Counted from the first letter of the stretch, positions 25,722-34,530 are shown. The stretch is 64,000 bases of DNA from Aliiglaciecola sp. LCG003 (GCF_030316135.1 NZ_CP128185.1:372001-436000); one strand, 5' to 3'. Numbers and translations are program-made. Notes: generated by a model not told the origin, from the sequence alone.

Positions 25722-28592
25722 ATGTCGATTTTGGAGCCACTTAGAAGTAACTCTGCTAACCCTTATGTTGGGTTACAAGCTTTTGAAACACGTCATGCAG
25801 ACCTTTTCAAAGGTCGAGATGCCCTTATCCAGTTGGGTCTGCAGAAGTTAAAGAGCAAAGCGCAATCTTCCCGACCATTTCTATTACTACTAGGTAAAGA
25901 TGGTGCTGGAAAGTCCAGTTTGTTGCAAGCAGGTATACTCACTCATATACAGGGTTGTTATTTATTTCCTGACACACCACGGTTCCATTGCGGCGAGATA
26001 CTTACTGCTGATTTGTCTATCGATCCGGTCAAAGGTCTGGTATATGGGTTAGCTCAACTGAACGAATATCCGCTTATTCAAACCACAGAAATAGATTCAG
26101 TTATTCACTTGTGCCGAAATAGCCCTGAGCAGTTTTTTAGTTTTATCAATCAACGAAAAGCCCAATTACCTAAAAGCGAGAATGCCTTGCTGTCGATTGC
26201 GCAATTTGAGCGCCTGTTTTTCAGCAAGCAAGTGACTCTGGCTGAACTTCGTCTCTTTATTGAGTTAATTGTAGGTTTGGTTAGCCAATGCCAAGTGTTC
26301 GTCGTCGCATCTTTGCGCAGCGATTTTTATCAAAGCCTATCCGATTTCCCAGCGCTACTTTGGCTAAAACAAAATGGTGGTCAGCTAGACGTTCTGCCAC
26401 CTACTGTTGAGCAACTTGTTGAGATGATCCGGCTTCCTAATAGCGAATTTGATTTACGCTTTGAAGAGGGTAAGGAGCAACATCCATCTCTAGACGTCTA
26501 TTTAGCAAAGCGAGCAGCAGAGTTTCCTAATAGTTTGCCGCTATTACAATTCATCCTAAAGAATCTTTTCGAGCACCGCTCTCAAAATGGTTTAATGAAT
26601 TTTTCGAGTTATCGTAACTTAGGTGGAATAGAACGGGTTATCGCGAAGGTTACTGAAAATACCTACCAAGGATTGGATCGATCGGTGAAAAAATATTTTT
26701 CCCGGATCATGAATCATTTGGTTGAGCGCAGCGAACGTGGACGCTATGAAAGGTTGTGGGTACATGAGTCTGACTTATACAACAATGACCGCAGTAGACA
26801 ATTGGTTGATGCTTTTTATGCAATTGGCATCTTAACCAAACAGAAAAACTGTAAAAATGAAGTATTCATTGCGCTGGCCCATGACTGCTTATTTGAGCAC
26901 TGGCCAAGACTATCAGAGACCTTGGAGAGCCACCAGGCTATCCTCACCCTTAAAAATATTTTGGAAGCCCAGGCAAAGCAATGGAAAGGTGCGACTCGCT
27001 CTAGCGCATATTTACTTAGTTCCGGCAGAGCCTTAGATGAAGGCAAGCTACTTTTGAAACAAGGCCGAGCCTCTCTTAGCTCAGACTTGCGCAAATTAAT
27101 TAACGCATCGATTAAGCGCCAAAAGTTGAAGTATCGGCTTTGGGTCACTGCCGGTTTAATAGTGTTAGGTCTTTTTGCCTTTGCACTCAACAACGCCTAT
27201 CAGGCGAAAGTTCAAGCAAATATTGCTAAACAGAAACTATCAGATAGCCAAGAGCTGATCGAATTCTTGATTGCCGATGAAAGCCAGCAATTGCAAACGA
27301 TTGGCAGATTAGATCTTATGCAGCAGGGTTCTGAAAAATCCTTTGAGTACCTAAGTAAGGTAGAGCCTCGCGATGACTCAACAGCGGCTAAATTAAGTCG
27401 CAGTCAAACATTTATGCGAATTGCACAAGTGTATTTAGAAAATAAGCATTATGACGATGCTTTACAAGCGTTTGAGGCCAGCTTGGCACTGGATAATGAG
27501 TTAGTAGAGATACACCCTAATGGGTTTAGCTATTGGCTCGAGCTGGCGCAAGCTCAATATTGGATTGCGAAGACCTATCTAACGGCTGGGAAAACTGAAA
27601 AAGCCCTTGAATATTTCCAACATTACCAAGCTAGTGCATTCGGATTGGTAGAGCTGCAGCCGGATAGCGCAGCAGCACGCATGGAGCTTTCAAAAGCATA
27701 TTATAATATGGGTCTTATTGCGATCGACAAGGGCCAATTGGAAAGTGCCACTCAGTTGTTTTTTGAATCGGTAAAATTTGCCGAGAAAGGTAAATCTGCT
27801 GCGGACATTGATGGACTCATAGCCACAGCGAATGCATATCGCTGGTTGGCTGATAAGTATCATAATGACTTAAAAGTGGCTGAAGCATTGGAAATGCGTA
27901 TGGGGGAAAAAAGACTTCGAGCTTCAATTTCCAAGCGCAGCCCGAATAACCGTAACCGTATAGAAGCGGCCATAGCTAGTTGGAATTTGTCCACTAAGCA
28001 ATTGATGATGGGCCAATATAATCAAGCTTTCGAAACCCTCACTATGCTTTATGAAAGCACTCAAAAGCTTGCCGAAGACGATTATCAGGTAAGTTACCTA
28101 AGGGCTTTCAGTTTGGGCCGCTTAGGGCAAGTAGCTTTGCAACGTGGCGACACCGAAAGAGCAAAAAACTATTTTCATCAAAGCTTACAAGAGTTCGATA
28201 ATGATCAACAAATTGCTGCTCCATTGTGGGCGGACGCTTTTTTTGAAAGACAATATTGGATCGCACGTTCGCACCTAGAACAGAACAATATGGCCGCATT
28301 TAATGCCTCTGGCTATAGCATTGAGAATGCGACTCATGCTGCTGCGAAAACATGGAAAATTAGATTAGCTAATTTAACAAAACAGCAAACCGATTGGCAG
28401 GCAGTAGCGGACACTCAAAGTATCGATCCCGCAGAATTAGTCGCTTACATAGAATATGTTTCTATCCATGAAAAAATTGATGAGTTACAAATTTTGTGGG
28501 ACAGAGTCCCTCAGGAAATGTGGCTAAACGGAGATATGGAATTATTGCGCCCCATCATTAGAAAGCAGTTGCGTTCGGAAGCCGAAAACTAA
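25722..28592 (+). CDS. STAND-type NTPase (nSTAND1) with transmembrane helix and TPR repeats, no effector domain
   Basis: 956 residues. It opens directly with the nSTAND1 signature (NPYVGLQAFETRHADLFKGR), then Walker A GKDGAGKSS (58-66). Where family members have the Walker B aspartate (IDQFEELF pattern), this protein reads SIAQFERLF with alanine at 160. A membrane helix at ~467-487 (LWVTAGLIVLGLFAFALNN) separates the NTPase from a C-terminal array of TPR-like repeats (~560-900; for example HYDDALQAFEASLALD, GKTEKALEYFQHY). Related proteins usually carry a kinase, caspase-like or DNA-binding domain before the STAND part. Here an in-frame stop at 25701-25703 excludes any longer N-terminus. STAND proteins act as ligand-triggered signalling switches; the partner effector is not visible next door. 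Confidence 0.82.
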   Translation: MSILEPLRSNSANPYVGLQAFETRHADLFKGRDALIQLGLQKLKSKAQSSRPFLLLLGKDGAGKSSLLQAGILTHIQGCYLFPDTPRFHCGEILTADLSIDPVKGLVYGLAQLNEYPLIQTTEIDSVIHLCRNSPEQFFSFINQRKAQLPKSENALLSIAQFERLFFSKQVTLAELRLFIELIVGLVSQCQVFVVASLRSDFYQSLSDFPALLWLKQNGGQLDVLPPTVEQLVEMIRLPNSEFDLRFEEGKEQHPSLDVYLAKRAAEFPNSLPLLQFILKNLFEHRSQNGLMNFSSYRNLGGIERVIAKVTENTYQGLDRSVKKYFSRIMNHLVERSERGRYERLWVHESDLYNNDRSRQLVDAFYAIGILTKQKNCKNEVFIALAHDCLFEHWPRLSETLESHQAILTLKNILEAQAKQWKGATRSSAYLLSSGRALDEGKLLLKQGRASLSSDLRKLINASIKRQKLKYRLWVTAGLIVLGLFAFALNNAYQAKVQANIAKQKLSDSQELIEFLIADESQQLQTIGRLDLMQQGSEKSFEYLSKVEPRDDSTAAKLSRSQTFMRIAQVYLENKHYDDALQAFEASLALDNELVEIHPNGFSYWLELAQAQYWIAKTYLTAGKTEKALEYFQHYQASAFGLVELQPDSAAARMELSKAYYNMGLIAIDKGQLESATQLFFESVKFAEKGKSAADIDGLIATANAYRWLADKYHNDLKVAEALEMRMGEKRLRASISKRSPNNRNRIEAAIASWNLSTKQLMMGQYNQAFETLTMLYESTQKLAEDDYQVSYLRAFSLGRLGQVALQRGDTERAKNYFHQSLQEFDNDQQIAAPLWADAFFERQYWIARSHLEQNNMAAFNASGYSIENATHAAAKTWKIRLANLTKQQTDWQAVADTQSIDPAELVAYIEYVSIHEKIDELQILWDRVPQEMWLNGDMELLRPIIRKQLRSEAEN

Positions 28593-28613
28593 TTTCCATG
28601 GGTAAAACCTGAG

Positions 28614-28651
28614 CAAAGTGGCGGCGCGAAACCGCCTCGTTGCCCACTTTG
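28614..28651 (+). terminator. Long inverted repeat after the STAND gene
   Basis: CAAAGTGG and CCACTTTG pair over 8 bp, with an inner GCGG/CCGC stem, 22 bases after the STAND stop and before the rpsF promoter. There is no T run, so it is a transcript-end hairpin of uncertain efficiency. Confidence 0.45.
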
Positions 28652-28715
28652 TTCACTACCAACGAGCACATTTTTTAGCCAGGCCTGGCTAACCACAACC
28701 CTGCACAAATAGATC

Positions 28716-28744
28716 TTGAACTTATTGCCTCCTTTGTATACAAT
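28716..28744 (+). promoter_or_regulatory. Promoter of the rpsF-rpsR-rplI operon
   Basis: TTGAAC (28716-28721), a 17-base spacer and TACAAT (28739-28744) form a near-consensus sigma-70 promoter. It would start transcription about 80 bases upstream of rpsF, leaving a leader that contains the candidate S6:S18 binding element. Confidence 0.68.
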
Positions 28745-28774
28745 TCGCGCCCTTAAAACAGCCAACACCCTTTG

Positions 28775-28832
28775 TTCCTTGTCTCAAACAGTCCGGCTGT
28801 ACTGTACGAGGCTACAACCGTAAGGAGCTGCA
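28775..28832 (+). ncRNA. Candidate S6:S18 ribosomal leader (rpsF leader)
   Basis: The leader right before rpsF contains GTACGAG, then GCTACAACCGTAAGGAG, ending at the start codon. The published rpsF leader is a hairpin with an exposed CCG bulge bound by the S6:S18 dimer to repress its own operon; ACAACCG next to the ribosome-binding site AAGGAG fits that description. Recognised by motif and position only; the fold was not computed. Confidence 0.55.
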
Positions 28833-29249
28833 ATGCGTCATTACGAAATCGTGTTCATGGTCCACCCTGACCAGAGTGAGCAAGTTCCTGGTATGATCGA
28901 GCGTTATACTGGAATTATCACAAACGACGGCGGAACTATCCATCGTCTAGAAGATTGGGGCCGCCGTCAATTGGCTTATCCAATCGAAAAGCTACATAAA
29001 GCACACTACGTACTTATCAATGCTGAAGCGACTGCTGAAGCAATTGAAGAGCTTGAAACTGCTTTCCGTTTTAACGATATTGTGCTTCGCAATCTTGTTA
29101 TGCGCACCAAAGGTGCTGTTACTGAACAGTCTCCAATGGCAAAAGAAGAGCGTCGTGACGACCGTCGTCCAGAGCGTTCTGAAAAGCGTGAAGATGCAGC
29201 ATCAGCGCCAGTAGCAGAAAACGCTACTGATTCTGAAGATCAAGAATAA
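28833..29249 (+). CDS. rpsF: 30S ribosomal protein S6
   Basis: 138 residues beginning [20 protein letters not shown], the classic S6 start, with [20 protein letters not shown] in the middle and an acidic/charged tail after ~100 ([20 protein letters not shown]). S6 binds 16S rRNA with S18. AAGGAG sits 6-7 bases before the ATG. It is the first gene of the S6-S18-L9 operon; the S18 gene starts 11 bases after its stop. In E. coli priB separates the two genes, and it is absent here. Confidence 0.98.
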   Translation: MRHYEIVFMVHPDQSEQVPGMIERYTGIITNDGGTIHRLEDWGRRQLAYPIEKLHKAHYVLINAEATAEAIEELETAFRFNDIVLRNLVMRTKGAVTEQSPMAKEERRDDRRPERSEKREDAASAPVAENATDSEDQE

Positions 29250-29260
29250 GGAGACAGACA

Positions 29261-29488
29261 ATGGCTCGTTTTTTTAGACGTCGTAAATTTTGCCGTTTCT
29301 CAGCTGAAGGCGTAGTTCAAATTGACTACAAAGATATTGCTTTGCTGAAAAACTATATCACTGAAAGTGGTAAAATCGTTCCTAGCCGTATCACTGGAAC
29401 TAGCGCTAAGTATCAGCGTCAGTTGTCAACTGCTATCAAGCGCGCGCGCTTCCTAGCATTGCTTCCATATACTGATTCTCACAAGTAA
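29261..29488 (+). CDS. rpsR: 30S ribosomal protein S18
   Basis: 75 residues, [20 protein letters not shown] followed by the conserved [15 protein letters not shown] and a basic tail ([18 protein letters not shown]). The length is normal. The ribosome-binding site AAGGAG lies 10 bases upstream of the ATG. S18 forms the dimer with S6 on the small-subunit platform. Between rpsF and rplI in one operon; the gap to rplI is 28 bases. Confidence 0.98.
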   Translation: MARFFRRRKFCRFSAEGVVQIDYKDIALLKNYITESGKIVPSRITGTSAKYQRQLSTAIKRARFLALLPYTDSHK

Positions 29489-29516
29489 TCGTTGGCGTAA
29501 TTAAGAGGTAGCAAAG

Positions 29517-29969
29517 ATGGAAATCATTCTACTAGACAAGATCGCCAACCTAGGCGGCTTGGGTGACACTGTCACAGTAAAATCAGGTTATGCACGTAAC
29601 TTCCTTTTTCCTCAGAAAAAAGCAGTTCCTGCAACCAAAGTAAATGTTGAAAAATTTGAACAGCAACGCGCTGAATTAGAAGCTAATATTGCTAAGCAAT
29701 TAGAAGCTGCTGAAGCTCGTGCAACTAAAATCACTGAATTAGGCGAAGTAACTATCGCTGCTCCAGCTGGTGATGAAGGTAAGTTGTTTGGTTCAATTGG
29801 TACACGTGACATCGCTGATGCAATTACTGCAGCTGGCGTTGAAGTGGCCAAAGCTGAAGTTAAACTACCTACGGGTACATTACGTGATACTGGCGAGTTT
29901 GAAATTGACTTGCAGTTACATTCTGATGTTATGACTACTATTAAATTGGTAATCATTCAAGAAGCGTAA
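29517..29969 (+). CDS. rplI: 50S ribosomal protein L9
   Basis: 150 residues. The N-terminal rRNA-binding domain ([20 protein letters not shown], then [16 protein letters not shown]) is connected by the long helix to the C-terminal domain ([16 protein letters not shown]). Normal length. GAGGTAGC precedes the ATG. Last gene of the operon; a strong intrinsic terminator follows 20 bases after the stop. Confidence 0.98.
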   Translation: MEIILLDKIANLGGLGDTVTVKSGYARNFLFPQKKAVPATKVNVEKFEQQRAELEANIAKQLEAAEARATKITELGEVTIAAPAGDEGKLFGSIGTRDIADAITAAGVEVAKAEVKLPTGTLRDTGEFEIDLQLHSDVMTTIKLVIIQEA

Positions 29970-29988
29970 GCTCTTTGGGTTATAAATA

Positions 29989-30015
29989 AAAACCTCGCAT
30001 TGCGAGGTTTTTTTA
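29989..30015 (+). terminator. Rho-independent terminator of the rpsF operon
   Basis: CCTCGC-ATT-GCGAGG hairpin preceded by A residues and followed by a run of seven T residues; the classic intrinsic form, just after rplI. Confidence 0.92.
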
Positions 30016-30042
30016 TGCCAAAAATAAAAAATTCGCACTGCA

Positions 30043-30278
30043 GTTTGGACAGGCATTTTATCAAAACTGTTATTTGGACAGGCATGATATTTTGCGCAAC
30101 GTTATTTGACAACGTTATTTGGATAGGCATGATATTTCGAATTATTCCAAGACTATAACTGCAATACAAACACGCGGTAAATACATCCCAATACCCTTAG
30201 CGTTTTCGTCTCTGAAAACGAGAGTTCGCCTCTTAGCATCGGTCTTATCATTGGCGACTGTTATCTGGACAGGCATCG
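30043..30278 (+). repeat. Cluster of a short degenerate repeat, TTATTTGGACAGGCAT type
   Basis: Four full or near-full copies lie at 30043-30056 (partial), 30069-30093, 30114-30138 and 30259-30278, and a truncated piece (GTTATTTGAC) at 30101. The best copies share GTTATTTGGACAGGCATGAT with a T/C or A/G change in some. The strand between 30016 and 30398 holds no believable gene. The core TGGACAnnCATnAT reappears inverted at 34731-34820. The spacing is irregular and there are no spacers of constant length, so it is not CRISPR. Possibly remnants of a REP-like mobile repeat. Confidence 0.7.
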
Positions 30279-30398
30279 AAGTCTACTCATTCAAAGCTGG
30301 TAGTTGTGGATGGTTAAAAAAGATTTTTTGCTTGTTTAAACCTTTATAGTCTACCCTGCGACTAATCCTTTAACACAATGAAATAAACGATAAAAATA

Positions 30399-30968
30399 TT
30401 GAATACACAAGGAAATGTTATTGCCGCACAAGATACGTTTACGGATAAATCGGAACGAGATTTGATCAGTGCCGTGCAACAAGGTGATAGAAAAGCCTAC
30501 CAAGCTCTTTATCAATATTATATTGGTCAAGTGTATGGTTTGTGCTTGCGTTTAACCAGTGACAAGACCCTGGCAGAGGATGCAGCCCAAGAGGTGTTTA
30601 TTCAATTGTGGCGCAAAATAGGAAATTACAAAGGGGAAAGTAAATTTTCAACTTGGTTACATACAGTAACATCGAATATAACAATTTCGTATTTGCGTAA
30701 ACAAAGGGGGTGGTTGCAACGTATGTTTAATATTGAAGAGTCAGAGGCCATGCATCATTCAGCAGAAGAGCAAATGGATTTATCTGACTTGGAAGGATAC
30801 GTAGCAAGATTGCCAGAAAGAGCAAGAATTGTATTCGTTTTACATGCAATTGAAGGATATCGCCATGAAGATATTGCCCAAATGATGAATATGGCAGTGG
30901 GCTCCAGTAAAGCACAGTTTCATCGTGCTAAGCAGTTATTGAAGGAGTGGATGGGTTATGCAGAATAA
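30399..30968 (+). CDS. ECF-type RNA polymerase sigma factor
   Basis: 189 residues. Region 2 (DRKAYQALYQYYIGQVYGLC, LAEDAAQEVFIQLWRKIGNY, KFSTWLHTVTSNITISYLRK) and region 4 (LPERARIVFVLHAIEGYRHE, DIAQMMNMAVGSSKAQFHRA) are complete. The frame begins at a TTG with no good ribosome-binding site; an ATT at 30420 with AAGGAA upstream is an alternative, so the true start is uncertain by a few codons. It overlaps the following regulator by 11 bases, and that gene overlaps a DUF4097 gene, giving a tight three-gene operon. The regulon probably includes this operon itself. Confidence 0.92.
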   Translation: MNTQGNVIAAQDTFTDKSERDLISAVQQGDRKAYQALYQYYIGQVYGLCLRLTSDKTLAEDAAQEVFIQLWRKIGNYKGESKFSTWLHTVTSNITISYLRKQRGWLQRMFNIEESEAMHHSAEEQMDLSDLEGYVARLPERARIVFVLHAIEGYRHEDIAQMMNMAVGSSKAQFHRAKQLLKEWMGYAE

Positions 30969-31461
30969 ACAGTTTGAGACAGACTTACGGGACAAGGTCA
31001 GTAAGCTGGAAAAGTCGAAGTTGCCAGAGCGGGATCTATGGCCTGGAATTGAGATTGCGTTGGCAAATGATTTACCTACTTCACAATCGACGGCTCACAT
31101 TATTACTAACCGTCCTAAAATATATGCCTACGCTGCTTCGATATTGGTTGTTGGTCTGATTAGCTGGTTTGTAGTGATGCAAAAGCCAACTGGGTTAGCG
31201 CAACAAGATTTGGTATCACTGTTGAGTAACCAGCACCAACAGCAAAAACAGGCGCTGTTGGTTAAGTTTCAAGACCAACCTGCCTTGACGGAAAATTGGC
31301 AAACTCAATTAACCGAGCTGGACGATGCAGCTATCGCAATTAAAGCAGCTCTTAAACAAGATCCAGACAATATAGCATTATTGAAGATGCTACAAAATGT
31401 GCATCAGCAGCAAATTAACCTGATTGAGCGCGTGCATTCACCTAAGTGGAGACAGATTTAA
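30958..31461 (+). CDS. Putative single-span membrane anti-sigma factor
   Basis: 167 residues. The cytoplasmic N-terminus of ~58 residues (LPERDLWPGIEIAL is typical of such proteins) is followed by a membrane segment (IYAYAASILVVGLISWFVVM, ~59-79) and a helical periplasmic tail rich in Gln (QHQQQKQALLVKFQDQ). No zinc-binding HxxxCxxC is present. It overlaps the sigma gene by 11 bases and the DUF4097 gene by one (TAATG), so translation of the three is coupled. An anti-sigma role is inferred from position and topology. Confidence 0.72.
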   Translation: MQNKQFETDLRDKVSKLEKSKLPERDLWPGIEIALANDLPTSQSTAHIITNRPKIYAYAASILVVGLISWFVVMQKPTGLAQQDLVSLLSNQHQQQKQALLVKFQDQPALTENWQTQLTELDDAAIAIKAALKQDPDNIALLKMLQNVHQQQINLIERVHSPKWRQI

Positions 31462-32453
31462 TGGCACATATCCCTTTGAATATGATAGTAAAAACTCAGG
31501 TATTGAGAAGGCTTACATTAGCGACAAGTTTATATATTTTTAGCGCTTTAGCCTGGTCAGGCGAAAAAATAGAACAAACTACTGAAGCAGATAAAGATGG
31601 CTACGTACAAATCGAACATCTAGGTGGATTTGCGGACATAAAAGGGTGGTCAAAAAATGAAGTGAAGGTAATGGGCGAGTTAGGCGATCGCACTGAGAAA
31701 TTCATTTTTGAGCGTGATGGTAATGAAGTGCTTATCAGGGTAAAAGTCAAACATCAGCGATGGGGCGGAAATTGGAAGGATGGAGATGGCGATAATTTGC
31801 GGATCTATGTTCCTTTTGATAGTCATGTAAAGTACACCTCTACCAACGCTAATGTGGAAGCTTCGGATATTCGAGGCAGCACTGATATTGACACAGTGAA
31901 TGGAAATATAGATGTGTCGGATTTGTCCGGGAGAATAATCATTGAGGCTGTTAATGGTGATATCCATGCACGTCAATTGCAAGGTGATATAAAAATCGAG
32001 ACCGTCAATGGTGATATTGAAGACAAAGACTCAACCGCCAGTGAAGCCGGTTATTCTTCGGTAAATGGCGATATCGATGTGCGAGTTGCCAGTCTTGAAG
32101 TAAAAGCTGAAACCGTCAATGGCGATATCGAACTGGTTTTGGATAAAGTTAATCAGTTAAATTTAGATACGGTCAATGGCACTATGACCATAAAGATGGA
32201 ATTGGCCAAGCAGGGTGATGTGCGCGCTAGCAGTGTTGGTGGTGATATCAATTTGTATTTCAAGCCTGACGTATCTGCGCGTTTCGACTTACAGGGTCAT
32301 GCAGGTGGGCGAATCGTGAATAAGCTATCTCAAGATAAAGAGCAAAAAGCGAAATATGGGCCCAGTCGTTGGCTAGAGTTTTCTCACAATGGAGGCAATG
32401 GTCGAGTGAATGTTTCCACCGTTAGCGGGCGGATCAAAATCGATAAACATTAA
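31461..32453 (+). CDS. DUF4097-family exported beta-helix-like protein
   Basis: About 330 residues from the ATG at 31461, which overlaps the preceding stop and has GGAGA 8 bases upstream. After a basic start comes a signal-peptide-like segment (LTLATSLYIFSALAWSG), then a beta-repeat region: the motif VNGDI or close variants (VNGNI, VNGTM, VGGDI) recurs seven times at 15-25 residue intervals, giving one strand-turn per repeat as in a right-handed beta helix. The end reads VSTVSGRIKIDKH. DUF4097 proteins are commonly found next to ECF sigma/anti-sigma pairs, as here, and are thought to be envelope-stress or adhesin-like proteins. No catalytic residues are seen. Confidence 0.88.
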   Translation: MAHIPLNMIVKTQVLRRLTLATSLYIFSALAWSGEKIEQTTEADKDGYVQIEHLGGFADIKGWSKNEVKVMGELGDRTEKFIFERDGNEVLIRVKVKHQRWGGNWKDGDGDNLRIYVPFDSHVKYTSTNANVEASDIRGSTDIDTVNGNIDVSDLSGRIIIEAVNGDIHARQLQGDIKIETVNGDIEDKDSTASEAGYSSVNGDIDVRVASLEVKAETVNGDIELVLDKVNQLNLDTVNGTMTIKMELAKQGDVRASSVGGDINLYFKPDVSARFDLQGHAGGRIVNKLSQDKEQKAKYGPSRWLEFSHNGGNGRVNVSTVSGRIKIDKH

Positions 32454-32521
32454 CCATTAATAATAGCTCAGCAATGGCCTGACTGTGGCGATGAAAATAT
32501 GTTGACTGAACTGCTACCTTT

Positions 32522-32550
32522 CCCCTCACACCGACATTTATTGTGAGGGG
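32522..32550. terminator. Perfect 9-bp hairpin between convergent genes
   Basis: CCCCTCACA and TGTGAGGGG with an 11-base loop, between the DUF4097 gene and the convergent LapA-domain gene. There is no T run on either strand of useful length, so its ability to terminate is unproven. Confidence 0.5.
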
Positions 32551-32601
32551 ATCGGTAGAATACAAACCGAAACTGCAGTTAGATTTTATTCTTTAATAAT
32601 T

Positions 32602-32811
32602 TTAATGCTCTTTAAACAACATTCTTCGGCCTCTGCTTATCAGAAAACCGATAATAAAACCGACTACCAACATTACACCTATCAAGGTAGCGACAGGCAA
32701 ATCTGCAGTCCAAAATAAGAATGAAACAGGTACATTATGCAAGTTTTGTAAAATAAAAATAACGCTTAACGAGAGCAAAGTATAAATACTGATTTTGGTA
32801 AATTTATGCAT
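32602..32811 (-). CDS. LapA-domain (DUF1049) small inner-membrane protein
   Basis: 69 residues with two membrane helices (ISIYTLLSLSVIFILQNL and ATLIGVMLVVGFIIGFLISR) and the family signature between them (NLHNVPVSFLFWTADLPVA). This matches the short YciS/LapA-type proteins; LapA in E. coli works with LapB in controlling lipopolysaccharide synthesis. No lapB follows here, so this is probably a paralogue of unknown task. The gene is convergent with the DUF4097 operon. Confidence 0.82.
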   Translation of the reverse strand: MHKFTKISIYTLLSLSVIFILQNLHNVPVSFLFWTADLPVATLIGVMLVVGFIIGFLISRGRRMLFKEH

Positions 32812-33141
32812 TTTCGTATTCTCACTTTATAAAATAGATGCCACATAACTTGAATCTATTGGGAAATCAAACCGCAGTAAATCATTTCAAAGCTCTTAAC
32901 GCACGCTATTTTTATTATCCCAAGAAATAATCTGAGAATAATATGTAAGTCTAATATCTTTATCAAAACTGCTACAAGTGTTGCAATCAACTGTGCGAAT
33001 ACATGGGTCGTGAATGCGTATTCATTGGCAGCACTAACTTGGGAGTTTTTTGTTTCTGTCAAAGCACGTCTTCTCTTTATAGATTGCTAAAAATCACGCA
33101 TAATAGTCGACCGATAGTCGATAGCGATAAAGACGCATTTC
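32812..33141. other. Intergenic region upstream of dnaB
   Basis: About 330 bases between the divergent LapA-domain gene and dnaB. A 68-codon minus-strand frame at 32856-33062 was judged spurious. The sequence is AT-rich and should hold both promoters; no clear RNA gene or repeat is seen. Confidence 0.5.
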
Positions 33142-34530
33142 ATGAAAGTGGTTGCCAACAAAAACTCAGACGACAAAGTTGAAAAACTTAAAATCCCACC
33201 GCACTCGATGGAAGCCGAGCAGTCGGTATTGGGAAGTATGCTAATTGCCCCGGATTCCTGGGATAAAGTCGCTGAAGTTGTGGTTGAGGAGGATTTCTAC
33301 AATCGTTCTCACAGAACTATTTTCCGATCTATTCTCAGACTTTTATCAGGCAATCAACCCGTTGATATCATCACCGTGTCTGAAGAACTTGAAAAGCATG
33401 ATGAATTAGAAGAAGCGGGTGGTTTTACTTACTTAGGTGAGTTAGCGCAAAATACCCCAAGTGCTGCCAATGTTGTGGCTTATGCAGAAATAATCAAAGA
33501 GCGAGCTATCACCCGTGAACTAATCGGCGTGGCTCATAATATTGCCGATATTGGGTATAATCCAGAAGGTCGCGATAGTAGCCAAATACTTGATTTGGCG
33601 GAAACTCAAATATTTGATATCGCCGAAAAACGTACCGGTGCTAATGAAGGCCCGAAAGATGTTGAGTCGGTGTTAGGGAAGACCATTGATCGACTCGAAG
33701 CACTGATTAAAAATAACAAAGAAGTCACCGGTGTATCCACCGGATATACTGATTTGGACAAAAAAACCAGTGGCTTGCAATCTTCAGATCTCATCATTGT
33801 TGCAGCTCGTCCATCGATGGGAAAAACCACCTTTGCGATGAACCTGTGTGAAAATGCGATGCTATTGGAAACTAAACCTGTTTTGGTATTCTCCTTAGAG
33901 ATGCCTGCAGAGCAGATTATGATGAGGATGCTGGCTTCGCTAAGCCGAGTAGACCAAACTAAGATCCGTACGGCGCAACTGGATGATGAAGATTGGGCTC
34001 GCATGTCAAATACTATGGCTATGCTCAAAGACAAAGACAATCTTTTTGTAGATGATTCTTCAGGTCTGACTCCAATGGATGTTCGCACCCGGGCGCGAAA
34101 ATTGGCTCGGGATCGCGGCGGTATTAGTCTGATAATGATCGATTATTTGCAGCTTATGCGAGTGCCTTCATTAAGTGATAACCGTACTTTAGAGATTGCA
34201 GAAATTTCACGTTCGTTAAAAGCCTTGGCTAAAGAGCTAGAAGTTCCCGTCGTAGCGCTGTCTCAGCTCAATCGTAGTTTGGAGCAAAGGGCAGATAAAC
34301 GCCCGATCAACTCTGATTTGCGAGAATCAGGTTCAATAGAGCAAGATGCCGATTTGATCATGTTTATATATCGTGACGAAGTGTATAACGAAAATACTGA
34401 GCTAAAAGGCGTTTCAGAAATCATTCTGGGTAAACAACGGAATGGACCAATTGGTACAGTAAGATTAACCTTCCAAGGTCAGTTTTCGCGTTTTGATAAC
34501 TATGCAGGTCCTGCTTACTCAGATGAGTAA
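33142..34530 (+). CDS. dnaB: Replicative DNA helicase DnaB
   Basis: 462 residues. The N-terminal collar domain (PPHSMEAEQSVLGSMLIAPD) is followed by the RecA-like motor with Walker A (ARPSMGKTTFAMNL), Walker B (ISLIMIDYLQLM), and the ring motifs SQLNRSLEQRADKRPINSDL and RESGSIEQDADLIMFIYR. The hexamer unwinds DNA at the fork. Length is normal and no intein is present. In many gammaproteobacteria it directly follows rplI, whereas here 3.2 kb of accessory genes separates them. A strong terminator lies about 310 bases downstream. Confidence 0.98.
   Translation: MKVVANKNSDDKVEKLKIPPHSMEAEQSVLGSMLIAPDSWDKVAEVVVEEDFYNRSHRTIFRSILRLLSGNQPVDIITVSEELEKHDELEEAGGFTYLGELAQNTPSAANVVAYAEIIKERAITRELIGVAHNIADIGYNPEGRDSSQILDLAETQIFDIAEKRTGANEGPKDVESVLGKTIDRLEALIKNNKEVTGVSTGYTDLDKKTSGLQSSDLIIVAARPSMGKTTFAMNLCENAMLLETKPVLVFSLEMPAEQIMMRMLASLSRVDQTKIRTAQLDDEDWARMSNTMAMLKDKDNLFVDDSSGLTPMDVRTRARKLARDRGGISLIMIDYLQLMRVPSLSDNRTLEIAEISRSLKALAKELEVPVVALSQLNRSLEQRADKRPINSDLRESGSIEQDADLIMFIYRDEVYNENTELKGVSEIILGKQRNGPIGTVRLTFQGQFSRFDNYAGPAYSDE

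Noticed and set aside
30119-30349. 76-codon plus-strand frame after the rpsF operon
   Set aside because: Spans the short repeats, has no ribosome-binding site and no recognisable protein pattern.
32856-33062. 68-codon minus-strand frame upstream of dnaB
   Set aside because: No ribosome-binding site, odd composition, and it sits where the dnaB and LapA promoters should be.
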